A DNA stretch of 64,000 bases from the NCBI RefSeq assembly GCF_023278365.1, contig NZ_CP075338.1:3844001-3908000 (forward strand), written 5' to 3'. Shown in pieces: positions 9,249-17,017 of the stretch (positions are counted from its first letter, which is position 1; the number at the start of each line of letters is the position of its first letter). This DNA comes from Epilithonimonas zeae. Its GTDB lineage: Bacteria; Bacteroidota; Bacteroidia; Flavobacteriales; Weeksellaceae. A model generated the notes under the pieces. It did not search any database. It was not told where the DNA came from and was given only the letters and a program-made list of their open reading frames with translations. The translations under genes and the position numbers were made by a program.

Positions 9249-9713
9249 TTATTTTTTCTTCAAAAGGTTATTGTTCTCTATCCAACGTTTGCTGGTATTG
9301 ATGTCTTTCAAATACCAAATATCATTAGCATTCATCAGATAAAGGCTGTAAACAATGGGTGTTGCAATCTGCTTGCCCTCCAAATAATTGGCTCTGATAG
9401 AAATGGCATTCCTTTTACGAATAAAATCGCCACTGAAGATGTTGGAATAAGTTTGTCCGGTAGATTTATCATCAATCAGCTCAATCAAAGTAATGCTGTT
9501 ATCTTCTTTGAACTCGAGAATATGACGTTCTGAATGATCTTCAAAATCTTCTACCAAAACAAATTTTTTGTTATTAATTGTATATCCGGAAGAATCCTTC
9601 ATTTTTTTGTGTTTACTTTCAATTTTTTCCAAAATATCATTGATAGCGGAAAAATTCTGAGAATAAAAATAAACAGAAGAGGTTAAGCTTAAGAATAGGA
9701 CTAATTTTTTCAT
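9249..9713 (-). CDS. Hypothetical secreted protein
   Basis: Not recognised. It is 154 residues with a clear signal peptide (MKKLVLFLSLTSSVYFYSQ) and a small, mostly polar mature domain with a likely beta-rich pattern (FVLVEDF, HILEFKEDNSITLIEL, FIRKRNAISIRANYL). It probably acts in the periplasm or at the envelope. It is monocistronic, convergent with the hydrolase and divergent from queD. Confidence 0.7.
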   Translation of the reverse strand: MKKLVLFLSLTSSVYFYSQNFSAINDILEKIESKHKKMKDSSGYTINNKKFVLVEDFEDHSERHILEFKEDNSITLIELIDDKSTGQTYSNIFSGDFIRKRNAISIRANYLEGKQIATPIVYSLYLMNANDIWYLKDINTSKRWIENNNLLKKK

Positions 9714-9796
9714 TTTGATGTGTCTTCTCTACAAAATAAGCTATTGTAAACTGGATACACAAATCTTTAACAAAAATTATAAAACAGATTTTTGAT

Positions 9797-9804
9797 TATC
9801 TTTG
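9797..9804 (+). promoter_or_regulatory. Predicted -7 box of queD (leaderless)
   Basis: TATCTTTG ends 5 bases before the queD ATG, implying a leaderless or near-leaderless mRNA. Confidence 0.6.
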
Positions 9805-9808
9805 CAAA

Positions 9809-10252
9809 ATGATACGGATTACAAAAATTTTCACTTTCGAGACAGCGCATGTTCTTTATAATTATGATGGTAAATGCAAAAATATGCACGGTCATTCCTA
9901 TAAATTATTTGTAACAGTGAAGGGTAATCCTATCAATAATCTGGACGATCCAAAAAACGGTATGGTTGTAGATTTTGGCGATATCAAAAAAATTGTAAAA
10001 GAAGAAATTGTAGATATTTGGGATCATGCTGTTCTGGTGAATGGCGCTTCTCCGCACAAATCTTTGGGTGAAAATCTACAGAATGAAGGTCACAAAGTTA
10101 TTTTTTGTGATTATCAGCCGACTTGCGAAAATATGCTTTACGATATTGCGTCAAAAATCCAATCTAAACTTCCTTCCGGAATTCAATTAGCCTATCTCAA
10201 ACTTCACGAAACCGAAAATTCTTACGGTGAATGGTTGGCTGAAGAGAACTGA
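9809..10252 (+). CDS. queD: 6-carboxy-5,6,7,8-tetrahydropterin synthase
   Basis: Zn-dependent PTPS-family enzyme converting 7,8-dihydroneopterin triphosphate to 6-carboxytetrahydropterin on the way to queuosine. The 147 residues contain the Zn-binding His of FETAHVLYNYDGKCKNMHGHSY (His-x-n-HGH, with the catalytic Cys in GKCKNMHGH), the VVDFGDIKK strand, WDHAVLVN, and the closing catalytic Glu in LHETENSYGEW. The CxxxHGH arrangement favours QueD over eukaryote-type PTPS. No preQ1 riboswitch is visible upstream: the promoter box sits directly at the start codon. Confidence 0.93.
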   Translation: MIRITKIFTFETAHVLYNYDGKCKNMHGHSYKLFVTVKGNPINNLDDPKNGMVVDFGDIKKIVKEEIVDIWDHAVLVNGASPHKSLGENLQNEGHKVIFCDYQPTCENMLYDIASKIQSKLPSGIQLAYLKLHETENSYGEWLAEEN

Positions 10253-10297
10253 TTTATTGCATTATAGATAATTTTAAGTATCTTTTTTTGTTAAATA

Positions 10298-10328
10298 TTT
10301 GGTGTATTAATAAATTTTAATACTTTTG
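10298..10328 (+). promoter_or_regulatory. Consensus promoter of the first outer-membrane protein
   Basis: TTTG (10298-10301), 19 bases, then TACTTTTG (10321-10328): a full match to the Bacteroidota -33/-7 promoter with ideal spacing, 21 bases before the ATG. Confidence 0.7.
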
Positions 10329-10349
10329 CACCCTAAAATTTAACAAACA

Positions 10350-10967
10350 ATGAAAAAATTATTAGTTATTGGTGCAATTGCACTTTTCGGAGGTATGAAT
10401 GCTCAAAAGAATACTATCCTTGTTGGTGGTGATATTTCTTTACTAACTTCAAAAGACAAATTCGGCTCTACAACAACTAGTGAAAGCAATACATTTAACT
10501 TCAACCCAAGAGTTGGTTACCAATTTACAGATAATTGGACTGCTGGTGTTAAATTAGGAGTTGGCACAGGGAAAGTTACAGAGCAAATTTCTGGCACTTC
10601 TTATGAGGGAACGGAAAAAATAAATAATTTTACTTACGGTGTATTTGGTAGATACACTCAACCATTAAGTGAAACTTTTGCAGTATTTGGAGAATTAGAT
10701 GTTTATGCAAGTAATGGTAAAGCAACTTACTCTACTAATGCGCCTGGAAATTTTTCTTCCACAAACAAAACTACAGGTTTTGGTGTAATGTTTACTCCAA
10801 ATTTGTTTATTAACTTTAAGAACTCTTTTGGATTGAACTTCAACATTGGTGGTTTAGGTTATGAAACTAGCAAAATAAAAGATTCTGACTTCAAAACTAA
10901 TGCATTTGGTTTTAGTTTCGGAAAAGGAGTTACTGTAGGTATTTCTAAAAACTTCGGTACAAAATAA
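10350..10967 (+). CDS. Outer membrane beta-barrel protein
   Basis: A 205-residue protein with a signal peptide (MKKLLVIGAIALFGGMNAQ) and a small porin-like barrel of alternating amphipathic strands (FNPRVGYQFTDNWTAGVKLGVGTG, YGVFGRYTQPLSETFAVFGELD, FTPNLFINFKNSFGLNFNIG) ending in an aromatic/basic strand GVTVGISKNFGTK. Strong promoter and strong terminator suggest an abundant monocistronic transcript. The next gene has an almost identical signal peptide, indicating shared ancestry. No ligand or transport role can be assigned. Confidence 0.82.
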   Translation: MKKLLVIGAIALFGGMNAQKNTILVGGDISLLTSKDKFGSTTTSESNTFNFNPRVGYQFTDNWTAGVKLGVGTGKVTEQISGTSYEGTEKINNFTYGVFGRYTQPLSETFAVFGELDVYASNGKATYSTNAPGNFSSTNKTTGFGVMFTPNLFINFKNSFGLNFNIGGLGYETSKIKDSDFKTNAFGFSFGKGVTVGISKNFGTK

Positions 10968-10989
10968 TATCGAATTATAATAATAAAAA

Positions 10990-11017
10990 AACCTCGCAAC
11001 TTGCGAGGTTTTTTTAT
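10990..11017 (+). terminator. Intrinsic terminator, twin 1
   Basis: 8-bp arms aacctcgc / gcgaggtt, loop aactt, then a T-tract. Identical in sequence to the terminator at 11671. Confidence 0.9.
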
Positions 11018-11072
11018 TGAAATATAAGTCTTTAATCCAATAGGAAAATCAAATTTTTATAAAATAACTAAT

Positions 11073-11103
11073 TTTGATTTTTGTTAAAATTTTCTTAAAA
11101 TTG
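11073..11103 (+). promoter_or_regulatory. Predicted promoter of the second outer-membrane protein
   Basis: TTTG (11073-11076), 19 bases, then TAAAATTG (11096-11103), one mismatch from TAnnTTTG; 20 bases before the ATG. Same geometry as the promoter of the sister gene. Confidence 0.5.
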
Positions 11104-11123
11104 CAGACTTAAAATTAATAACA

Positions 11124-11642
11124 ATGAAAAAACTATTTTTAGTTGGTGCAATTGCACTTTTCGGAGCTATGAATGCTCAGTCGGCTAAGTTTGGGCTTAA
11201 CGCAGGTATGCTGACAGGATTTGCAAAAGCAAAAGTCCCTGGTTATAGTGAGACAGATTCTTCTACAGGATTTTATGTTGGAGCTTTGGTAGAAATTAAG
11301 TTTGGAAGTTTTGCGATTCAGCCTGCGGTTAACTATGCTAATATTAGCGATGGAAGTGGGTTGCAAATTCCTGTGATGTTAAAATATTACGCTATTCCAA
11401 AATTGAATTTTCAATTTGGTCCCCAGTTTTTATTTGATTTGGAAGATACACCGGCGGGTTATGAAAATTTTTATAATAAAACAAATTTTGGACTGGCAGT
11501 CGGAGCAGGTTTTGATTTTACGTCTAGCTTATTTGCTGAAGCAAGATATTCTTTCCAGGTAAATAATCATCTCAAAGATGCGCCTTCAGGATATGCATTA
11601 AAAGCTAATTATTTTAATCTTGGTTTAGGTTATAAATTTTAA
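11124..11642 (+). CDS. Porin family / outer membrane beta-barrel protein
   Basis: A 172-residue protein with signal peptide MKKLFLVGAIALFGAMNAQ, nearly the same as that of the upstream gene, then an OmpA-like small barrel (KFGLNAGMLTGFAKA, FYVGALVEIKFGSFAIQPAVNYA, FGLAVGAGFDFTSSLFAEARYSF) ending with NYFNLGLGYKF, a typical C-terminal aromatic strand recognised by the Bam machinery. The mature parts of the two proteins are much less alike than their signal peptides. Each has its own promoter and terminator. Confidence 0.85.
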   Translation: MKKLFLVGAIALFGAMNAQSAKFGLNAGMLTGFAKAKVPGYSETDSSTGFYVGALVEIKFGSFAIQPAVNYANISDGSGLQIPVMLKYYAIPKLNFQFGPQFLFDLEDTPAGYENFYNKTNFGLAVGAGFDFTSSLFAEARYSFQVNNHLKDAPSGYALKANYFNLGLGYKF

Positions 11643-11670
11643 TCCAAATCCAGAATTATATAAAATAAAC

Positions 11671-11698
11671 AACCTCGCAACTTGCGAGGTTTTTTTTA
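11671..11698. terminator. Intrinsic terminator, twin 2 (convergent)
   Basis: Same stem-loop as at 10990 (aacctcgc-aactt-gcgaggtt) with eight or more Ts. It ends next to the stop codon of the minus-strand DUF1343 gene and may serve both directions. Confidence 0.88.
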
Positions 11699-12892
11699 GT
11701 TTGGATAGACAATATATTTCTGTCTTATTTTTTCAAAATTATCAAGATCTTTCTTCCAGCTATCTTTAATTTCTTTTTCAGATTTTCCAGCAATGATTTG
11801 CTTTCTAAGTTCATCACTTCCGGCTAATTTGTCAAAGAAAAGGTTTTTCAGAAAGAAATCCTGCTGAGGATTTTTATAATTTTTGTAGGATTTCAAAAGC
11901 CATTCAAGATTTATTTGTCTTAAGTCTTGAGAGTATTGACTCAGATTTTCACCATAACATAATTTCCCATTCAAGAAAGGATCTTTTGCACCTTCGGTTG
12001 GTTTTGGCGTGAATTGATATTGGAAATCTTTTGTCCACGGCGAACCGTAGATTTGGAATGGTAAATCTGTTCCTCTTCCTACAGAAACCTGCGTTCCTTC
12101 AAAAAAACAGAGACTCGGATAAAGATTGATGGATTTATCATTAGGAAGATTTGGAGAAGGTTTGTCAGAAACGCCGTAACGCTGTTGTTTGTGGTAATTA
12201 AGCATTGGGATCAGCGTGTATTTTGCTGTCACTCCATTTTTCAGCCACTTTTCTCCATTCACCATTTTTCCGTATTCTCCAATTGTTAAACCGTAAACAA
12301 CAGGAACATTGTGAAGTCCAATAAAACTTTTCCATTGATTTTTCATCATTGGTCCATCGGTGTAACCGTCGTGTGGATTTGGTCTGTCTAGGACAATCAC
12401 TTCTACATTATTTTCAGCGGCAGCTTCCATAATATAAGATAGTGTCGAGATATAAGTGTAAAATCGTACTCCAACATCCTGAATATCAAATAAAATAACA
12501 TCAGCATCTTTCAGGTATTCGGCTTTTGGTTTTTTATTTGGACCATAGAGTGAAATAATCGGTAATCCGGTTTTTGTATCTACACCGCTTTTTACATCTT
12601 CACCAGCATCGGCAACACCTCGAAATCCGTGTTCAGGCGCAAAAATAGATTTAATTTTTACATTATTTTCAACCAAAAAATCAACCAAATGTTTTTTGTT
12701 TTTCAGAAGACTGGTTTGGTTGGCAGCGACAATAACGTTTTTATTTTTAAGTAAGGAAAGATATAATTCCGGTCTGTCAGCAGCGGTTGCAAAACAGTCT
12801 TTGGATTGATCTTGAGACTTAATAAATGGTATTGAACTAAAATAAATTAGCAGGATAAAAACTAAAGTTTTATTTTTGAAGCTTAAAATCAT
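11696..12892 (-). CDS. Exo-beta-N-acetylmuramidase NamZ family (DUF1343)
   Basis: Secreted protein of about 398 residues matching the DUF1343 family, whose Bacillus member NamZ removes terminal MurNAc from peptidoglycan. Visible family motifs: VIVAANQTSLL, SIFAPEHGFRG, DVILFDIQDVGVRFYTYISTL, VIVLDRPNP, NLPNDKSINLYPSLCFFEGTQVSVGRGTDLPFQIYGSPW. A signal peptide follows ATG 12892 (KNKTLVFILLIYFSSIPFIKSQ). The frame is open up to 12964, but I prefer 12892 since a promoter box (TATCTTTG, minus strand 12945-12938) lies between. Its 5' end overlaps that of the divergent permease gene. It probably acts in muropeptide recycling; in Bacteroidota such genes often sit beside MurNAc permeases. Confidence 0.85.
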   Translation of the reverse strand: MILSFKNKTLVFILLIYFSSIPFIKSQDQSKDCFATAADRPELYLSLLKNKNVIVAANQTSLLKNKKHLVDFLVENNVKIKSIFAPEHGFRGVADAGEDVKSGVDTKTGLPIISLYGPNKKPKAEYLKDADVILFDIQDVGVRFYTYISTLSYIMEAAAENNVEVIVLDRPNPHDGYTDGPMMKNQWKSFIGLHNVPVVYGLTIGEYGKMVNGEKWLKNGVTAKYTLIPMLNYHKQQRYGVSDKPSPNLPNDKSINLYPSLCFFEGTQVSVGRGTDLPFQIYGSPWTKDFQYQFTPKPTEGAKDPFLNGKLCYGENLSQYSQDLRQINLEWLLKSYKNYKNPQQDFFLKNLFFDKLAGSDELRKQIIAGKSEKEIKDSWKKDLDNFEKIRQKYIVYPN

Positions 12893-14126
12893 TGATTTGA
12901 ATTTTCCGTTATATTTCTCGAAAAAGATAGCGTTTTCCAAAGATAACAAAAATAATCTCTCCAAAGTGATTGTCTACATCGGCAGGCTTTCTGTTGCTTT
13001 GGGCATCATTGTTTCGCTGATTACAATCTCCACAGGTCTCGGTTCCAAAAAAGCTATCGAAGATAGAATTTCCAATTTCAGCGGGGATATTTCTGTAAAA
13101 TCGACGCGTTCCAATTCTTCTTATAATTCTTCTGTTTTGGATGCAAAAGGATTGGATACCAATTCTGTAAAAGCTATTCCTGGCGTTGCTGGTTTACAAT
13201 CTTATGCATCGGTAAGTGGAATCCTAAGAACTGAAAATAATTTTGCGGGCATCATTCTGAAAGGTGTTGGAAAAGATTTCGATAAGGAGAGATTCCAACC
13301 GTTTATGATTTCGGGTTCGATTCCGGATTATAAAGAAGACGGTTATAATAACGAGGTTATTTTATCAGAAAAAATCGCCAGCGACCTTTCACTCAAAGCG
13401 AACGACAGTATTGTTGCCATCTTTTCAAAAGAAGACCAAAAACCGATTTACAGAAAATTTCTGATTAAAGGGATTTACAAAACAGATATCAAACTGGTTG
13501 ATGATCTTTATATGATTGGCGATATCAATCACGTCCGCAAAGTAATGAATATGAATGATAAAGAAGTTGGCGGACTTGATATTTTCCTGGATGATACGAG
13601 TGAAATCGATTCTACTTTTCCTCAAATCGAAAAATATATTGGATATAAAAATTATGCAGAAAAAGTAACGGAAAAATACCCACAGATTTTGGATTGGGTC
13701 AATATTTTCAATCAGAATATTTCTTTGATTATTGCCATTATGCTGATTGTTGTAGTCATTAATATCATTATGGTTTTACTCATTTTGATTATCGAGAGAA
13801 CAAACTCCATAGGGCTTTTGAAAACATTCGGAGCTTCTAATGCGCAGATCAGATCCATTTTTATTAATTATACATTAATTATAATGATTCCTGGATTGTT
13901 GGCAGGAAATGTGATAGGAATCGGATTGCTGTTGATCCAAAAATATACAGGAATTATAAAGCTTGACCCGGAAAATTACTTCATCAGTACAGTTCCGGTA
14001 GATCTTAACCCGTTATACATCATTTCGATTTCTGTCGGGATTTTTATCGTATCGGGCATCGCAATGATTTTACCAAGTTATTTGATCAGTAGAATCTCAC
14101 CATTAAAGGCTATTAAATACAGTTAA
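12876..14126 (+). CDS. ABC transporter permease, LolC/LolE (FtsX-like) family
   Basis: Inner-membrane permease of 416 residues (or 409 from a second TTG at 12897). One N-terminal helix (about 32-52), a long periplasmic MacB/core-type domain (about 55-270), and three C-terminal helices (285-312, 330-355, 375-400) form the FtsX layout. The start NFPLYFSKKIAFSKDNKNNLSKVIVYIGRLSVALG is typical of lipoprotein-releasing permeases, so lipoprotein export to the outer membrane is likely; no ATPase gene is adjacent. There is no ATG: the frame opens after a stop at 12843 and only TTG codons (12876, 12897) are available. The 5' end overlaps the divergent DUF1343 gene. Confidence 0.82.
   Translation: MKLKIIDLNFPLYFSKKIAFSKDNKNNLSKVIVYIGRLSVALGIIVSLITISTGLGSKKAIEDRISNFSGDISVKSTRSNSSYNSSVLDAKGLDTNSVKAIPGVAGLQSYASVSGILRTENNFAGIILKGVGKDFDKERFQPFMISGSIPDYKEDGYNNEVILSEKIASDLSLKANDSIVAIFSKEDQKPIYRKFLIKGIYKTDIKLVDDLYMIGDINHVRKVMNMNDKEVGGLDIFLDDTSEIDSTFPQIEKYIGYKNYAEKVTEKYPQILDWVNIFNQNISLIIAIMLIVVVINIIMVLLILIIERTNSIGLLKTFGASNAQIRSIFINYTLIIMIPGLLAGNVIGIGLLLIQKYTGIIKLDPENYFISTVPVDLNPLYIISISVGIFIVSGIAMILPSYLISRISPLKAIKYS
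12938..12945 (-). promoter_or_regulatory. Predicted -7 box of the DUF1343 gene inside the permease gene
   Basis: TATCTTTG on the minus strand, with TTTG at 12965-12962 and 16 bases between, 45 bases before ATG 12892. It lies inside the plus-strand permease coding region. Confidence 0.5.
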
Positions 14127-14165
14127 TTAATTTTTATAGATTTAAATACTTGAAAAAATACTTAA

Positions 14166-14771
14166 ATGATACTAAAAAACCTTAATTATCCACTTGATTT
14201 TAAATTCAAGATCACCACATTGGCCAGCGACTTTAACATTACGGACAGAAACGGGAATTATGTTGCTTATGTTCGTCAGAAAATGTTTAAGCTGAAGGAA
14301 GATGTAATTGTTTTCAATGATGAAAGTAAATTAAAGGAATTATTCAATATCAAGGCGAACCAATGGATTGATTTCAACGCATCTTATTTGATGACGGATT
14401 TGGTTAATGGTAAAAAATTCGGAAGACTGGCAAGAAAAGGGGTTCGTTCTCTCTGGAAATCCCGGTATGATATCATCGATGAAAATGATCAACCGAAATA
14501 TCAAATCAATGAAGACAATGGCTGGGTAAAGGTTTTTGACAGTTTCATTGGCGAGATTCCGATTATAGGATTGTTCACGGGTTATTTTCTGAATCCTTCT
14601 TACACCGTGAAAGATAATGCGGGTAAAGAATACTTCAGACTGAAAAAAATGCCTTCTTTGGTTGGGAGGAGATTCCAATTAGAAAGATTAATTGATATTG
14701 ATGACGAAGACGAATCTCTTGTTGTTTTGAGTTTTCTGATGATGGTTCTTTTAGAAAGAGCGAGAGGATAA
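14166..14771 (+). CDS. LURP-one/scramblase-like (tubby C-like) domain protein
   Basis: A 201-residue cytoplasmic protein with no signal peptide. The pattern of short beta strands with basic connectors (LDFKFKITTLASDFNITDRNGNYVAYVRQKMFKLKEDVIVFND, YDIIDENDQPKYQI, YTVKDNAGKEYFRLKKMPSLVGRRFQLERL) resembles the LURP-one-related/YxjI family, whose beta-barrel is related to Tubby and phospholipid scramblases. Function in bacteria is unknown; membrane-lipid binding is an inference from the fold. It ends in a hydrophobic helix (SLVVLSFLMMVLLERARG). It lies 39 bases after the permease and 24 bases before cysteine synthase, perhaps in one transcript. Confidence 0.72.
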   Translation: MILKNLNYPLDFKFKITTLASDFNITDRNGNYVAYVRQKMFKLKEDVIVFNDESKLKELFNIKANQWIDFNASYLMTDLVNGKKFGRLARKGVRSLWKSRYDIIDENDQPKYQINEDNGWVKVFDSFIGEIPIIGLFTGYFLNPSYTVKDNAGKEYFRLKKMPSLVGRRFQLERLIDIDDEDESLVVLSFLMMVLLERARG

Positions 14772-14795
14772 TAGCCTTAATTAAAATAATAGAAT

Positions 14796-15779
14796 ATGAA
14801 ATATTACAATAATATAGTTGAAACGATTGGTAACACACCTTTGGTTAAAATCAATAAAGTCTTGGGAGAGGATTTTCCAGCTTTGGTTTTGGCAAAAGTG
14901 GAAACGACCAATCCCGGAAATTCTGTGAAAGACAGAATGGCGCTTAAGATGATACAAGATGCTGAAAAAGACGGACGTCTGAAACCTGGCGGAACAATCA
15001 TCGAAGGAACTTCCGGAAACACGGGAATGGGCTTGGCTTTGGTGGCAATTCAGAAAGGTTACAAATGCATTTTCGTGACCAATTCCAAACAATCCAAAGA
15101 AAAATGCGACATCCTGCGTGCAGTTGGTGCAGAAGTGATTGTTTGCCCGACAGATGTGAAACCGACAGATCCGCGTTCTTACTATTCGGTTTCCAAAAGA
15201 CTGGCAACTGAAACAGAGAACGGTTGGTATGTGAACCAATACGATAATTTGTCCAACAGACAAGCACATTACGAAAGTACAGCACCGGAAATCTGGGAAC
15301 AGACGGAAGGAAAACTGACGCATTTCGTAGTAGGCGCCGGAACAGGCGGAACAATTACAGGCTGTGGAAAATTCTTCAAGGAGAAAAATCCAAATATTAA
15401 AGTTATTGGCGTTGATACTTATGGTTCAATTCTGAAAGAAATCCACGAGACAGGAGAGATTCACTTGAACCACGCTTACACTTATATTACTGAAGGAATC
15501 GGCGAAGATATTCTTCCTGAGAATTATGATATGAGTGTGATTGACCATTTTGAAAAAGTGACTGATAAAGATGGTGCAATCTACGCAAGAAAACTGGCAA
15601 AAGAAGAAGGGATTTTCTGTGGCTATTCTGCAGGAAGTGCGATGTCTTCTTTGGTCCAAATGAAAGACCAGTTTACAAAAGACGACGTGATTGTCGTTCT
15701 GCTTCACGACCACGGAAGCCGTTATGTAGGAAAAATCTACAACGATGAATGGATGAAGGAAATGGGTTGGCTGGAATAA
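14796..15779 (+). CDS. Cysteine synthase family protein (O-acetylserine sulfhydrylase-like)
   Basis: PLP-dependent fold-type II enzyme of 327 residues. It has the PLP-lysine motif TTNPGNSVKDRMA (Lys near residue 42), the substrate loop EGTSGNTGMGLA, and the phosphate-binding GAGTGGTITG. It most likely makes cysteine from O-acetylserine and sulfide (CysK/CysM). The slightly unusual C-terminal half (EEGIFCGYSAGSAMSS ... LLHDHGSRYVGKIYNDEWMKEMGW) resembles the cystathionine beta-synthase branch without CBS domains, so that activity cannot be excluded. Terminator follows. Confidence 0.9.
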   Translation: MKYYNNIVETIGNTPLVKINKVLGEDFPALVLAKVETTNPGNSVKDRMALKMIQDAEKDGRLKPGGTIIEGTSGNTGMGLALVAIQKGYKCIFVTNSKQSKEKCDILRAVGAEVIVCPTDVKPTDPRSYYSVSKRLATETENGWYVNQYDNLSNRQAHYESTAPEIWEQTEGKLTHFVVGAGTGGTITGCGKFFKEKNPNIKVIGVDTYGSILKEIHETGEIHLNHAYTYITEGIGEDILPENYDMSVIDHFEKVTDKDGAIYARKLAKEEGIFCGYSAGSAMSSLVQMKDQFTKDDVIVVLLHDHGSRYVGKIYNDEWMKEMGWLE

Positions 15780-15803
15780 TGATGAATTAATGATAAAATA
15801 AAG

Positions 15804-15833
15804 AAACCGCTGTCGAGAGATAGCGGTTTTTTA
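15804..15833 (+). terminator. Intrinsic terminator of the cysteine synthase gene
   Basis: 11-bp stem aaaccgctgtc / gatagcggttt (one G-T pair) closed by a GAGA loop and followed by T residues. Confidence 0.88.
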
Positions 15834-15849
15834 TTTGATGTGATTAGAA

Positions 15850-16098
15850 TTATACAATTCCGCCACCTACTATCAATCTTAAAAATCCAAAAATCGCTGC
15901 GGCTGAACACATAATAATTCCAGCCGTTGCATTGCCTTTTGGTAAATTATCTTCCTGTACATAAGCCACAATGCTGATTACCAATCCTATCATTGCAAAC
16001 GGAATATTAATCCAGTTAAAGGCTCCAAGACAAGGAATAAATCCAAACAACAACCCGAAGATGGCTAAGATTCCCAGTACTAGACTTGCTTTTTTCAT
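15850..16098 (-). CDS. Small membrane protein
   Basis: An 82-residue protein with two or three hydrophobic segments (VLGILAIFGLLFGFIPCLGAF, INIPFAMIGLVISIVAYV, GIIMCSAAAIFGFLRLIVGGG). It resembles the short DUF4190-like or CCC-motif proteins found next to DUF2752 genes in flavobacteria. It overlaps the preceding gene by four bases (ATGA type), so the three genes 16996-15850 form one operon. No function can be assigned. Confidence 0.72.
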   Translation of the reverse strand: MKKASLVLGILAIFGLLFGFIPCLGAFNWINIPFAMIGLVISIVAYVQEDNLPKGNATAGIIMCSAAAIFGFLRLIVGGGIV

Positions 16099-16424
16099 AG
16101 TTTTGTTTTTATATTTTTTAAATAGTTTAAGAATAAAATTGAATTTAGGATTAATAATCCGAAAATAAAAATACTGAATGGGTTTAAATGAAAAGCGGTT
16201 TCAAGATTAAAATGTTTGATTTCTATAAAAGCTCTCGTCGAACCACATAACAAACATTCTTTTCCAACTTTTTGATACTCACACGTTGGCGAAATAGATA
16301 AAAGTTTAACATCATCAATGAGAAATAAAAGCAACAATATTAATATAGATATGATTGCTGAAATCTGCCAAACGATTCTGATTGCACTTTTTAGTTCTTG
16401 ATTTTTATAGATTGTTTTGATCAT
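16095..16424 (-). CDS. DUF2752 membrane protein
   Basis: A 109-residue protein with two predicted membrane helices (about 19-38 and 83-104) and the DUF2752 signature between them: CEYQKVGKECLLCGSTRAFIEI (family form CPxxxxTGxxCPGCGxTRA). The clustered cysteines may bind a metal. It overlaps both neighbours by four bases, so it is translationally coupled. No experimentally known function. Confidence 0.82.
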   Translation of the reverse strand: MIKTIYKNQELKSAIRIVWQISAIISILILLLLFLIDDVKLLSISPTCEYQKVGKECLLCGSTRAFIEIKHFNLETAFHLNPFSIFIFGLLILNSILFLNYLKNIKTKL

Positions 16425-16996
16425 TTTATCAATTGATCTGCTAATAATCCTAAAACTAAACCTCCAACAGTTCCAAATACACCCAATAAAATCATCGGGA
16501 TTGCTATTAATGTTATAATTTGGGAATGAGATTCTCTTATTTCGATAAAATATTTTGATGAATCTACTGGTTGAAGAGGAATGATGCTTCCTATCATACT
16601 TTCTATTTTCGAAATGTTGCTGCCATCCTTAAATTCAATTTTATAATTTCCGATTGGTGCGCGAAATCTATAAAGTTCCATTCTTCCTGTAGAAAAATTA
16701 TTAGTTTGTGGTCTCAGTAGGGAAAAACTTAATTTTATTTCCTCATTTGTAGATTCTTCGTAGATGTGTAATTTGAATTGGTCAATTGGCGTTCTTTTAA
16801 ACATTTGTCCTTTCTGCCAAATTGAAAAGTAGCCTTCTTTTGTAATCGAAAATTGCCCACTTTTGTCCAAATACGGGATTTCTAAAAGAAGTTTTCCGTT
16901 AAAAGCTTTTCTAATTAATTGTATGCCTTTAACCATAATAAAAACACCAATTGGAATTAGACAGAAAAATAATATTTGAATTGATGTGATGGGCAT
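16421..16996 (-). CDS. Hypothetical membrane protein, first gene of a three-gene operon
   Basis: Not recognised. It is 191 residues with an N-terminal helix (SIQILFFCLIPIGVFIMV), a polar beta-rich central domain (YLDKSGQFSITKEGYFSIWQKG ... YRFRAPIGNYKIEF), and a C-terminal hydrophobic stretch (ITLIAIPMILLGVFGTVGGLVLGLLA). Coupled by a 4-base overlap to the DUF2752 gene. Confidence 0.68.
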   Translation of the reverse strand: MPITSIQILFFCLIPIGVFIMVKGIQLIRKAFNGKLLLEIPYLDKSGQFSITKEGYFSIWQKGQMFKRTPIDQFKLHIYEESTNEEIKLSFSLLRPQTNNFSTGRMELYRFRAPIGNYKIEFKDGSNISKIESMIGSIIPLQPVDSSKYFIEIRESHSQIITLIAIPMILLGVFGTVGGLVLGLLADQLIK

Positions 16997-17017
16997 TGTT
17001 GGTATTAGTTATGGAAC

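Noticed and set aside
9714-9808. preQ1 riboswitch before queD
   Set aside because: The predicted transcription start is at the start codon and no pseudoknot-like sequence was seen.
14781-15354. Long minus-strand frames opposite the cysteine synthase gene
   Set aside because: They are low-complexity shadows of the plus-strand gene, with no family motif and no start context.
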